A stretch of 64,000 nucleotides of DNA from Puia dinghuensis (lineage in GTDB: Bacteria > Bacteroidota > Bacteroidia > Chitinophagales > Chitinophagaceae): contig NZ_BMJC01000008.1 in assembly GCF_014642875.1 (NCBI RefSeq), positions 124,001 to 188,000 of the forward strand. The letters run 5' to 3'. Under the pieces are notes generated by a model. The model did no database searches. It was not told where the DNA came from and saw nothing but the letters and a program-made list of their open reading frames with translations. The number at the start of each line of letters is the position of its first letter. Position 1 is the first letter of the stretch. Made by a program: the position numbers and the translations under genes. This document shows, piece after piece, positions 26,058 to 37,100 of the stretch.

Positions 26058-28118
26058 ATGAACCACGCTTACCTATGCCTGGCACCGGCATTCTTGCGCC
26101 GTTGTCTGAACCGGACCTCCTCCTTTCTCCTCTCCTTATTATTATTACTATGTAGCATCCCTTCCCTGGCCCAGACCATGGATAGCACCGATCTTCCCGT
26201 GCTGTGGCTCAGGGCGGACAAGACACCCGACTCGGCCTGGAAGGATGTGACGGGCCACGGCTACGACGGAACTTTTTTCGGTGTGGGCCCGCGCCAGCAT
26301 GTGCTGCTCAATTATAATCCCGCCATCTGGTTCAATGGGGCCGATGATTCAGTGCGCATCCCCTACAATCTCGATAGTCTTACGGAGATGACGTATATCG
26401 CCGTGTTCGTACCGGCGGATACAAGCGAAGCGGCGGTGTGGGGAACATCTGGTGCGTTCTTGCGCAATACGTGGATGACAACGCATCGCGTGAACGGCCC
26501 CGATAGCACTGCTGACACGGTGATCACCTCCGGTAAAATAGCGGTGATGAGCACGGTACTACAGAGCTGGATGCGCAACGACAGCCTCCTCCCCAGCCCG
26601 ACGGCCTGCCTGTTGTTTGGTGCGGCGGGTCAGGCGGGGGTTTCGGGCGTCACGTCGAGCGGCGGGGCGGGAGGCACGGGCGGCGGGGCGAGCAGCGTCC
26701 TTCCCTTCAAAGGCGCCCTGGCCGAACTGCTGGTCTTCGACCGGAGCCTCGATGTGCTGACGCAGGTGCAGTACGAAACTTATTTAGCTATTAAATATGG
26801 TATACCGCTGACCCAGGGCAATTATGTGAGTGCGGGGCAGACGGTGCTTTGGAAAGCGGACAAGAATAAAAATTACGCCTGGCGCGTGACGGGCCTGGGC
26901 CGTGAGGACTACTTTTCGCTGCACCAGAAACAAGCCGTCAGCGCCATCGATGCGGACAGCCTGCTGGTGGTGAGCAATGGGGATCCGCAGTCGTCCAATG
27001 CGGCAAATGCCGACACCCTGGCAAACGGTAACTACCTGGTGTGGGGCGATAACAACAAGGCCCTGACCCTTGCTGCGACACCCGATAGTCAGCTTCAGCT
27101 GATGAACCGCAGCTGGCTGATGAATGTGAGCGGCGCCGGCGCCCATACCATGGCAACGACGATCAGGGTGAGTAAAAAGAACCTCCCTTCCAGCCCCAAC
27201 GGCTACTGGCTGGTGGTGAACCCGGGCGGATACCCCGGATATCCCGTCGACAGTCTTATCTATCATTTGCCGGACTCGACTTCCGGTGACACGCTGGTAT
27301 ATTATCGTCGCGTTCGATGGGACCCCGATGGCTCGGGAAAAGATCTGTTCGGGCTGGCCCAGGCACGCGATCTGCTCTTGAAGCTGCGGGTGCTCGATAG
27401 CCCGACCTGCGCCAACCCGATGCTGGGGAAAGTGATGCTGTCGGCGGTTGGGGGTCAGAGCCCTTATTTTTATCGGGTGATGAATTCCGCCGGGCAGGTG
27501 ATCTCTTCCGGCAGCTTTGTCGACTCGGGCGCTTCCGTCACCAACCTCTCCATGGGTAAATATTCTCTCTTACTCACCGATGTACAGGGCCATCAGTCGC
27601 TGCGCACGCTTACGATGGTGGTGCCACAGTCTCAATACTTAAATATTGGCCTCGGGGGCGACCAGGTCTTGCCTGCAGGCGGGCAGCTGTACTTCGATGC
27701 TTCCCGCTATGTTGCGGCAGGCGCCGCAGAGGCGTATCAATGGACGGGCGACAACGGCTTCCATGCTACCACACCGGTGATCGCGGTGAGCGAACCGGGA
27801 AAATATTCCGTGGTGGTGACGAGTACGGCCGGGTGCGTCTTCCACGACAGCGTAGATGTTTTGGGCAACGCCGGGCAATATGTCGCCGTCTATCCTTCGC
27901 CTTCCGTCGACGGCAATTTCACCATCAGCATTTCGCTGCCAAAGGCGGGCGAGGTCTCCGCGGGCATCTATGATGTCAACGGCAACAGAGTGCAGGAGAT
28001 GGCCGGTCACCAAAATACCGAATACCGGTTCACCGGGCATATCGCCACGCCGGGTGTATATATGATAAACGTAAAAACTCCGAAGGGCGTCGAATCCCAC
28101 AAGTTGCTTATCCTTTAA
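26058..28118 (+). CDS. Secreted concanavalin-like protein with type IX sorting domain
   Basis: 686 residues. Signal peptide ends at SIPSLAQ. Residues about 45-260 look like a LamG/concanavalin-type beta-sandwich (LPVLWLRADKTPDSAWKDVT, then GALAELLVFDRSLDVLTQVQ and YLAIKYGIPL). An immunoglobulin-like part follows (PGKYSVVVTSTAGC), and the C-terminus is a type IX sorting domain (VYPSPSVDGNFTISISLP and PGVYMINVKT). The gene is 16 bp upstream of the giant SpvB/RHS gene and probably cotranscribed. It could be a surface partner, but its ligand is unknown. Confidence 0.8.
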   Translation: MNHAYLCLAPAFLRRCLNRTSSFLLSLLLLLCSIPSLAQTMDSTDLPVLWLRADKTPDSAWKDVTGHGYDGTFFGVGPRQHVLLNYNPAIWFNGADDSVRIPYNLDSLTEMTYIAVFVPADTSEAAVWGTSGAFLRNTWMTTHRVNGPDSTADTVITSGKIAVMSTVLQSWMRNDSLLPSPTACLLFGAAGQAGVSGVTSSGGAGGTGGGASSVLPFKGALAELLVFDRSLDVLTQVQYETYLAIKYGIPLTQGNYVSAGQTVLWKADKNKNYAWRVTGLGREDYFSLHQKQAVSAIDADSLLVVSNGDPQSSNAANADTLANGNYLVWGDNNKALTLAATPDSQLQLMNRSWLMNVSGAGAHTMATTIRVSKKNLPSSPNGYWLVVNPGGYPGYPVDSLIYHLPDSTSGDTLVYYRRVRWDPDGSGKDLFGLAQARDLLLKLRVLDSPTCANPMLGKVMLSAVGGQSPYFYRVMNSAGQVISSGSFVDSGASVTNLSMGKYSLLLTDVQGHQSLRTLTMVVPQSQYLNIGLGGDQVLPAGGQLYFDASRYVAAGAAEAYQWTGDNGFHATTPVIAVSEPGKYSVVVTSTAGCVFHDSVDVLGNAGQYVAVYPSPSVDGNFTISISLPKAGEVSAGIYDVNGNRVQEMAGHQNTEYRFTGHIATPGVYMINVKTPKGVESHKLLIL

Positions 28119-28134
28119 CCCCAATCCATATCCC

Positions 28135-31100
28135 ATGAGAACGACTTTTACAAAAGGTACAGTCCTCTTTCTTATTCTTTCCATTTGTCTCCATGTATAT
28201 GCCAAGGCACCGGGTGATAAGGCGTATAGCGGCAAGAACCGGCGGCATGACCCGGCGACGCGAATTCATTCTTCTCCGCAGCAGGCGGGTGTCATCGGCG
28301 TCGGCGTCACCGGTGAGGCGGACAACCCGGCGGACAATCTTTTTCATGTGTATTTGGCTGCGCCGTTGAAGGGCAACGAACGGGTGTGGCTGTCCTATGA
28401 CCTTGACGGCGTTCAGGATTATACGGCCGTGAGCCGGAGCATCAACGACCAGTTAGCTGCCGGCGGCTATTTTGTGCGCAAGCGGAGTGGCTGGGAGCAT
28501 CAGCGCGAACGGGTCAGTGCTTCCTGGCTACGCCAGGGGGACAACGTCATCCGATTCGGCCTGCCTGCGGGTGCGGCTTATGGTTATAAAGTGAAGAACC
28601 TCGCCATCGAAGTGGCGGCGCCGGGCGCCGCGGAGGCGGTAGTGCTGTCGCAGGGGGCATTGTCGCGGGGGGGACTGTCGCGGGGGGCGATGCAGCAGGG
28701 GTCGCTGCCGCGGTATGCGGACAAGGGATATGTCGAAGGGTTTGTTACGGGCGCAGGCAGGCAGATGGCGAAAGTGACCATCGACGGGAAGGCTGCGCGG
28801 GTATGGAAAGGGGCTTTCGAGGCGATAGTGCAGCGGCCGGCCGGCTTGGGCGGGAGTTTGAGGCCAGGCGGTTCGGCGGGAGGTTGGCTGCCGGCCGATT
28901 CGGCCGGGGGTTGGCAGTCGACCATCGAAGTGGAATATCCCGATGGAAGAAAGGAGCAGCGGGTGGTGCGGTTCGCGGGGGAGGAGAAGGCGGATTATCA
29001 ATATGATATCGCGGGCGCTGTAGTAAGTACGCATCGATGGGTTGGCGCGGGCCAGGCAGCGGTGCTGGCTGTGGGTGGCGCGAGTATCAGTATTCCCAAA
29101 AACGCGTTGCAGGCCGCCGCGACGGTGAGTGTTACCGCGCTGCGGACCGTCGATCTGCCGGCGCTGGATCAGGGAATGGTGAACGTCACGGCTGGCGGCG
29201 GAGGATTCCGTTTCCTGCCGCATGGACATCTTTTTGCGCATGACGCCCGGCTGAGCCTGGACTATGATTCGACGTTGATCCCCGATGGGTATACGGCAAA
29301 GGATATCCGAACCTATTATTTCGATGAGAAGAAGGGCCATTGGGTGGCGCTGGCCCGGGACAGTGTAGCGGCACGGGCGGCAGCGGTGGCCGGGGAGGCG
29401 ACCGGGGAGGCGGCTGGGGAGGGAGCGGCGGCACGGGCAGGTGCGGGAGCTAAGGCCGGGGTGGGTGTTGTTTGGTCGCGCACCGGGCATTTTACCGACA
29501 TGATCAACGGGATCATCAAGGTTCCCGAGTCGCCCCAGGTGGATGCCTATAATTCGAATTCGATGAAAGGGATAAAGGCGGCCGATCCGAGTGCGGCTGT
29601 CAACCTCATCGCTCCGCCCAGGGCGAATGCCATGGGAAATGCTTCTTTGGGCTATCCGATAGAGATCCCCGCGGGACGGCATGGGTTGCAGCCACAGCTG
29701 GCGATAAGCTATAACAGTGCGGGTGGGGACGGCTGGTTGGGCATGGGCTGGGACCTTTCCGTGCCTTGCGTAGGCATCGAGACGCGTTGGGGCGCACCGA
29801 GATTCGATGCGCAAAATGAGACCGAGACCTATACGCTGAGTGGCGGCCAGTTGAGTCCCGTCGCGCACCGCGGCGACCTCGTTGCCCGATCGGCTGAAAA
29901 ACAATTCTACCCGCGGGTAGAAGCTGCCTTCGATAAGATCATCCGCCATGGCAACAGCCCGCAGACTTATTGGTGGGAGGTGACCGACAAGGAAGGGACA
30001 AGATTTTTTTATGGCGGCGATCCTTCCACAGGCGTGGATGCGGCCAGCACGCTAAGCGACGCCAACGGCAATATCGCCCACTGGGCATTAAGAGAGGAGC
30101 TCGACCTGCACGGCAACTTTATTCATTATTTCTATACCAAGGTGAGTGACCCGGGCGTCAGCAACAGCACGGTGATGGGCATACAGCTGTACCTGAGCAA
30201 GATCACCTATACGGGGTACAATGGGACGGAGGGCCGCTACAGTGTGCTCTTCGGCCGCGATCGCGATGTAGACGGGCATACGACCCGCAAGGATGTGGGC
30301 ATCACGGGGCTCAACGGTTTCAAGGAAGTGACGGCCGATCTGCTGCGGCGCATCGACGTCCAGCTGGATGGGACGGATATCCGGCATTATGAACTTAATT
30401 ATACGCAAGGAGCATTTTATAAGACCCTGCTGGCAGGCATAAGTCAATTCGATGCCAGTGGGAATTTCTTCAACCAGCACACGTTCGATTATTATAAGGA
30501 TGTGGCTTCCGGCGGAACCCTGGCGCCGCTGGCTACGGCCCAGCCTTGGGTAACGAACGCGGACAACGTTCATGGGGGAATGCTGACGCATCTCAGCGGG
30601 TTTACCGATGAAGCCTCGGCCCTCAGCGGAACGGCCAATACCGACTTCACCGGGGGCGTTACCATCTCGGTAGGTTTTGGCAGCCCGACCGACAAGCTCA
30701 ACTCCGTCGGCGGCTCGTTCAGCTATTCACAGTCGCAGAGTAATGGCCTGCTGGCGATGGTCGATATCAACGGCGACGGCCTGCCTGATAAGCTGTTCCT
30801 GGATGGTGGCAGCAATACCCTGTATTACCGGCCGAACCAGTCGGGCACCACGGGAAAGACGACCTTCGGGGATAAGATCGCCATCAATGGCATCAATGTC
30901 TTTCAGAAGGATAAATCCACCGGCTATACAGTGGGTCTGGAAGCCGTGGCGTTCTCGGCGTTGATGGCAGGGGCCAACGCAACCTGGACGAACAATAAGA
31001 CGACCATTTATTTTACCGAGGCCAATGGCGACCAGCTGCCCGATATCGTCAAGGACGGGCAGGTGTATTTCAATCATATCGACACGACAACCGGCCAGAT

Positions 31101-34100
31101 CACCTTCACCCCAACCAGCGTGGGGACACCCAGCCCCATTTTTGCCGGGGTGACGATCAGCCAGAATCTCATCGATCCCACCGAGGCAGAGAACGATCGC
31201 CAGCAGGCTATCGACAATAATCCCCTGCAGGACGTTGTGCGGATGTGGCAGGCGCCTTATAGCGGGACCATCAATGTGACGGCGCCGGTGCAGCTGTTGC
31301 CTTCCAACGATCCGGAGCGGGCGAGTACGCCGGCGGACGGGGTGCGCGTAGCCGTGCAGTTGAGGGGCAGCGAGATCTGGACCCAGAACATCGGGCCGGA
31401 CGACTATTCCGTCCATCAGCCCACGGGGCTCAGCGGCCTTTCGGTGCAGAAAGGTGATCGAATCTATTTCCGGGTAGGGTCGATCGAGAATGGCTCCTAT
31501 GATTCCGTCAACTGGGCGCCGGTGATCGATTATGTGGGCCAGGACCTGAGCGTGGCCGATGCCAATGGCAAGACGCTGTATCATTTCGATGCGGCCAAAG
31601 ATTTTGTTTTGAGCAGTGCGCAGACGCTGACGCCGCCTATCAACGGGACGGTGCACATCGGCGGTCCCTTCGTCAAACCGGTGACCACCGATGACGTGAC
31701 GCTGATGATCCAACAGACAAGTTCGGGGACCACGACGACCATCTGGCAGCAGACCTATGCGAAGGACCAGGCGGTGAATACGACGATCTCGCTGGATAAT
31801 ATTGCAGTAACCAATAGCAGTCAATATAGTTTCCTGGTGACATCGCCCACCAATGTCGACTGGGCGAATGTATCCTGGCAGCCGGTGATGACCTTTACCA
31901 GCGCCGCAGATCCAACCATCGACCTGACGAAGACAACCATCTCGTCGGCTGCGGTGCCCAACTATTCCATCCTTGCCAATGGCTTGCAGCCGAGCCTGCC
32001 GTATAGTGTAGTGTTTGGCGATGCGGCGTTGCATACTATCACCGTGACGCCACAGCTCGCGATAGACCCGACGCTGCTCGCGGGCGGTAGTGGCACAGGG
32101 ACGATCATCTTCTCAGTGAAGGAGCCGGGCAAACTGCTTGGCGAGGTGGCGATGCCGGTGCAGAATGGGATCGTGCAATCGGGGAACTATGCATTGAATA
32201 TAGGGGTGCATAATGGAGATCAGCTGTATGTTGACTATCATGTGGCGGATAATGGCCTGGCTGCGGCTATTACGTCGGCTACGGCCACGCTGAGCGGAGA
32301 TCTGAACGGTTCGGCGCCCGCGGGTCTTTGGTCGGGCGTGCCGAAAAACGGCAAGGAAGAAGATATTATTTTCGGCAGCTTCTACCGCGGCTGGGGACAG
32401 TTTGCATGGAATGGCAATCGCAGCTATGCGACGCAGCCCATCGACGAGACCCTGCTGAAGCCGAGTGACCAGATCGCGCAGAAGGCGAATGTGGACCCTA
32501 CAGCGCTCTCGCAGCAGGACGGCAACCAACTGACGGCTTCACAGGCCTATGATCCCAAGGCCGATCGGTTTATCATCCTCGTGGCGAATGGCAATCAGCA
32601 GCGCTGGGCCGGCTACGATCGGGAAGTATTCGTCAAGGGCGCCAATATGAGCAGCAGCCGGATGGGAGCCAAGGATGTGAGTCTGCTGACGATTAATACC
32701 GGCGGCGGCGGAACGGGTTCACCGGGTGTTGACAAAGTAAGCAAAGTAACGACCACCGCATATACGCTTAGCGCCAATGTCGGCTTCGCGGGGGCAAGCG
32801 GCAGCCATTCCAGCAGCACCTCGAAGAGTCTTACAGATTTTATGGACATGAATGGCGACCACTACCCGGACGTAGTGGGCGAACAGTTGATCCAATATAC
32901 CGATGCCCGCGGCGGTTTGTCGAACCGCACGGTGTCGAATGGCCCCATCCAGCAGACGGACGCAACGGTGAATGGAGTGGCGCTCACCGGCTCGGCCTAT
33001 ATCCCTATGTCTATTTTCCGTAGCAGCCCTGATGGCGAGCAGCAGGTCGACGCCGGCACTGCTACGACCAACGCGGGTTCGGGCAAGATAAGTGTCACAG
33101 GCAATGCAGGAGTAAATGTAGGTTCCAATCAAGCCGGTTTCCTCTACGTGGACATGAATGGTGACGGCTTGCCCGACCGCGTCGATCAGTCGACTCATCT
33201 GGTTTCCCTCAATCTTGGCTATGGATTCGCGCCAGGGGAGGACTGGGGTTTCGACCAGATACAGCAGGGCAGCAGCAATTCGTTCAGCGGCGGCGTGGGG
33301 CTGGGATTCAATTGGGCGCAGAACAGTATCTCGGTTGGGGTTAGTCTCTCCCGCAGCGACAATGCCTCGAACCTCTCGTTGCAGGATATGAACGGCGATG
33401 GCCTGCCCGACCTGGTGACGGTGGCGCCGGGCATCGGCGGATCGCAGGCGCTGCAGGTGCGGCTCAACACCGGCAATGGGTTTAGCACGGATGTGCTCAC
33501 CTGGACGGGCGCCGCGGCGATAAGTACCAACAGCAGCACGTCGGAATCAGGCAATCTTGCCTTCACGGTAGGTTTTACCCTCTTCGGGCTCAAATTCACG
33601 GTGAACCCGAGCGCCAACATCGGTGACGGAATGGCCCGGGAGCTGATCAAGATGCAGGATATAAATGGTGATGGCTATCCGGATTATGTCAGTTCGACCA
33701 AGGATGATAACCTGACGGTGTCCTTGTCGACCATCGGTCGCACGAACCTGCTTCGTACCGTGAACCGCCCGATGGGTGCGGTATTCGCCCTGGACTACCA
33801 GCGGGTGGGCAATACCTTCGATATGCCCAACAGCGTATGGACGCTCGCTTCCGTCAAGGTATTCGACGGGTTCAAAGGCGATGGACCGGATACGCTGATG
33901 ACGACCTTTGGCTATTCGGGCGGGCATTTCGACCGCGATGAACGCGATTTTTTTGGATTCCGGACGGTGCAGACCAGCAGCCACGACGCCGCGCACAACA
34001 ATGCTGTTTATTCGATGGCGACGGAAACGTTTGCCAACGACAACTTCTATACAAAGGGCATGGCCCTCTCCCAGCTGTTGCAGAGTGGTGACGGCAAGAA

Positions 34101-37100
34101 GTATACGGAGACGGACAATACCTACGAATTGCATGATATCACTTCGGGCACCGTACTCCCGGACTCTTATAAGACCAATGACGCCGGAGCGGCCTTTGTA
34201 GCGCTGAGCCGGACAGATCATCTGTTTTACGAAGGCCAGCCCAATCCGGGCAAGACGACCTATTTCACGTATGGGTATGATACAAAGGGCAACGTCATCC
34301 AATATACCGATTTTGGGGACGCCCCATCGGGTGATGATATCAGTGCCGCTGTTACTTATTACAATATCACGGATAAATATATAGTCGGTTCCGCGAAATC
34401 TATCGTCGTAACCGGCGGGGGTGGGGGCACTACTTACCGGAAACGGGAGAGTACCATCGATACCCAGACGGGTGATGTGACGGAGATCAGGGCGTATCTG
34501 CAGGACGGCACTGTCGCGGTGAATGACATAGGCTACGACCAGTACGGAAACCTGATGACGATCACGGGGGCGCCCAATGCCAAAGGGCAGCGCCTCCAGG
34601 AGAATTATGTTTTCGACGACCAGGTTCATCAATATATCGTCAAAGCAAGCAATAGCTATGGGTATAGCTCGCAGTCGACGTATGACTACCGGTTTGGGCA
34701 TCCGTTGAGTACGGTGGATCTGAACAATAACAGCATGCACTATGTGCTGGACGACCTTGGCCGGGTGACACAGATAACCGGTCCGTATGAATTGGCTGCC
34801 GGGGTGCCTTATACCATCCGTTTCGACTACCACCCGGGGTCGGCCGTACCGTGGGCGCATACCGCGCATTATGACCCTGCTCATCCGGGTAACGACCTCG
34901 AGACGGTGACATTCATGGATGGTCTGGCCCGAATGCTGCAAACCAAGAAAGATGCGGCTATTTTCCAGAATAAGGGAAATGCCGATAAAGAACAAATGAT
35001 CGTTTCCGGCCGGCTGCTATTCGATGGCCTTGGGCGGCAGCAGGCTGCTTATTATCCAACAATAGAAGACAAGGGTAGTGATAGCGTATTCGATGCGGCT
35101 TTCGACAATATCAACCCTACGCTGACGACGTTCGATGTGATGAACCGCGTGCTGACCTCAACCATGCCGGACGCATCATCGACCCAGTATACCTATGGAT
35201 TTGGCAGCGATCGCTTGCAACAACCCCAGTTTAGCACCAAGACGCAGGATGCGAACGGAAATATCCTCGAGCAATTTACCAATGTGCGCGGGCTGATCAC
35301 GGCGCATAAGAACTATACCTCTAAGGGCGATGTGTGGACCAGCTTCACCTACGACGCCATGAACCAGCAGTTGACCGCTACCGATGATATTGGCGCCACC
35401 AGCTCTACGCAATACGATATGTTGGGCCGGCGGATAGGTCAGACACATCCGGATGAAGGCATCACCCAGTATACGTATGACCTTGCGGGCAATCTGACGA
35501 AGATGGTTACCGCCAATCTCCGGCAGGACAGTACGGCCATTACGTACACGTATGATTTCAACAGGGTAACGGATATTTCTTTTCCGCATCATCCCGAGAA
35601 CAATGTTCACTATACGTATGGCGCGGCGGGGGCTGCTTTCAATCGCGCGGGCAAGGTAGTTGTCCAGGAGGACGGTGCGGGGGCGCAGGAATTTTTCTAC
35701 GGACCGTTGGGTGAGACCGTCAAGGATGACCGGACGATCGTGATCCCGGGACATGGCCAGCAAACCTATGTAACGCAATGGAACTACGACACCTGGAACC
35801 GGCTTACCTCCATCATCTACCCGGACAGTGAAGTGGTGAGCTATACCTATAACCTGGGCGGGTTGCTGCTGTCGATGGCCGGTAACCGGCAAGGACAGGT
35901 GACCAACTATGTACAACAGCTGGGTTATGATAAGTTCGAATCCCGGGTATTCATGGGATATGGAAATGGCACTCAAACCAATTATACGTATGAACCGCTT
36001 CGCCGGAGGTTGCAGAACCTGGTGGCGACGACGGGCAATGGAAGGCGTATGATGGACAATACCTATGGCTATGACAAGATGGACAATGTGCTTAGCCTTG
36101 TCAATAATGCCCCGGTCCCGGCCAGCAACCTGATGGGTGGGGCGGCTGAGTACAGCTATACGTACGACGATCTGTACCGGCTGACGACGGCTGCCGGCTC
36201 CTTCAAGGGCCCGCATGAGGCGGATCGTTACAGCCTGACGATGGAGTACAATACGGTCGGCAGCATCACGCGCAAGACACAGACCAACGATAAGAGCCCC
36301 AATGGGAACAACTGGCTCCCGCAAAAGAAGACTACTTATGACTGGTCCTATACTTATGACGCAAAGCAGGTGCATACCGCCACGCATATCGGCAACCAGA
36401 CGTACACGTATGACGCCGACGGCAACCAGACCGGGTGGACCGATGACAAGACGGGCCAGCGGCAGAAAATGATCTGGGATGAAGAGAACCGGCTAAGGAG
36501 TGTGTCGGTGAATGGTCAGCTCAACAGTTATGTCTATGATGCTGCCGGGGAAAGGATCCTGAAGGGTAAGGGCGACGGCCAGGCCGTATACGTCAATGGT
36601 GCACTGAGCGGCAGTTCGGGCGGGATAGGCAATTTCACGGTATATGTCAACCCGTACGTGGTGGTGAAGAGCGGGGAATACTCCAATCACTACTTCATCG
36701 GAACCCAACGCATTGCTACCCGGCTCGAACATGGCTGGAACCAGCAGGTCGTTGCCCCGGACGCCGGCGATAGTATTCCTTACGGCAAGAAAGAAAAGCT
36801 GATGATCCAGGCGATCGTCCATGACGAGCAGGCGTTGCAGGGGAATGACAGTGCGGGGTCGGGTGTCACCGGCCCGAATGCGCGGGGCGCGTCAGGGGTG
36901 GCCGGCAGCGGGACCAGCGGTGGTACTCCCTGGGCCAATGCCAACCCGAATAATAACGGCAATCACTATGCCTACGGGCGTAATAAAAATGGCGGCAGCG
37001 GCACAGGCAGCGTGGGTGGAGATTTTCTGTATTTTTACCATCCCGACCATCTGGGTAGTACCAGTTACGTCACCGATGGCAGCGGGGAGGTATACCAGCA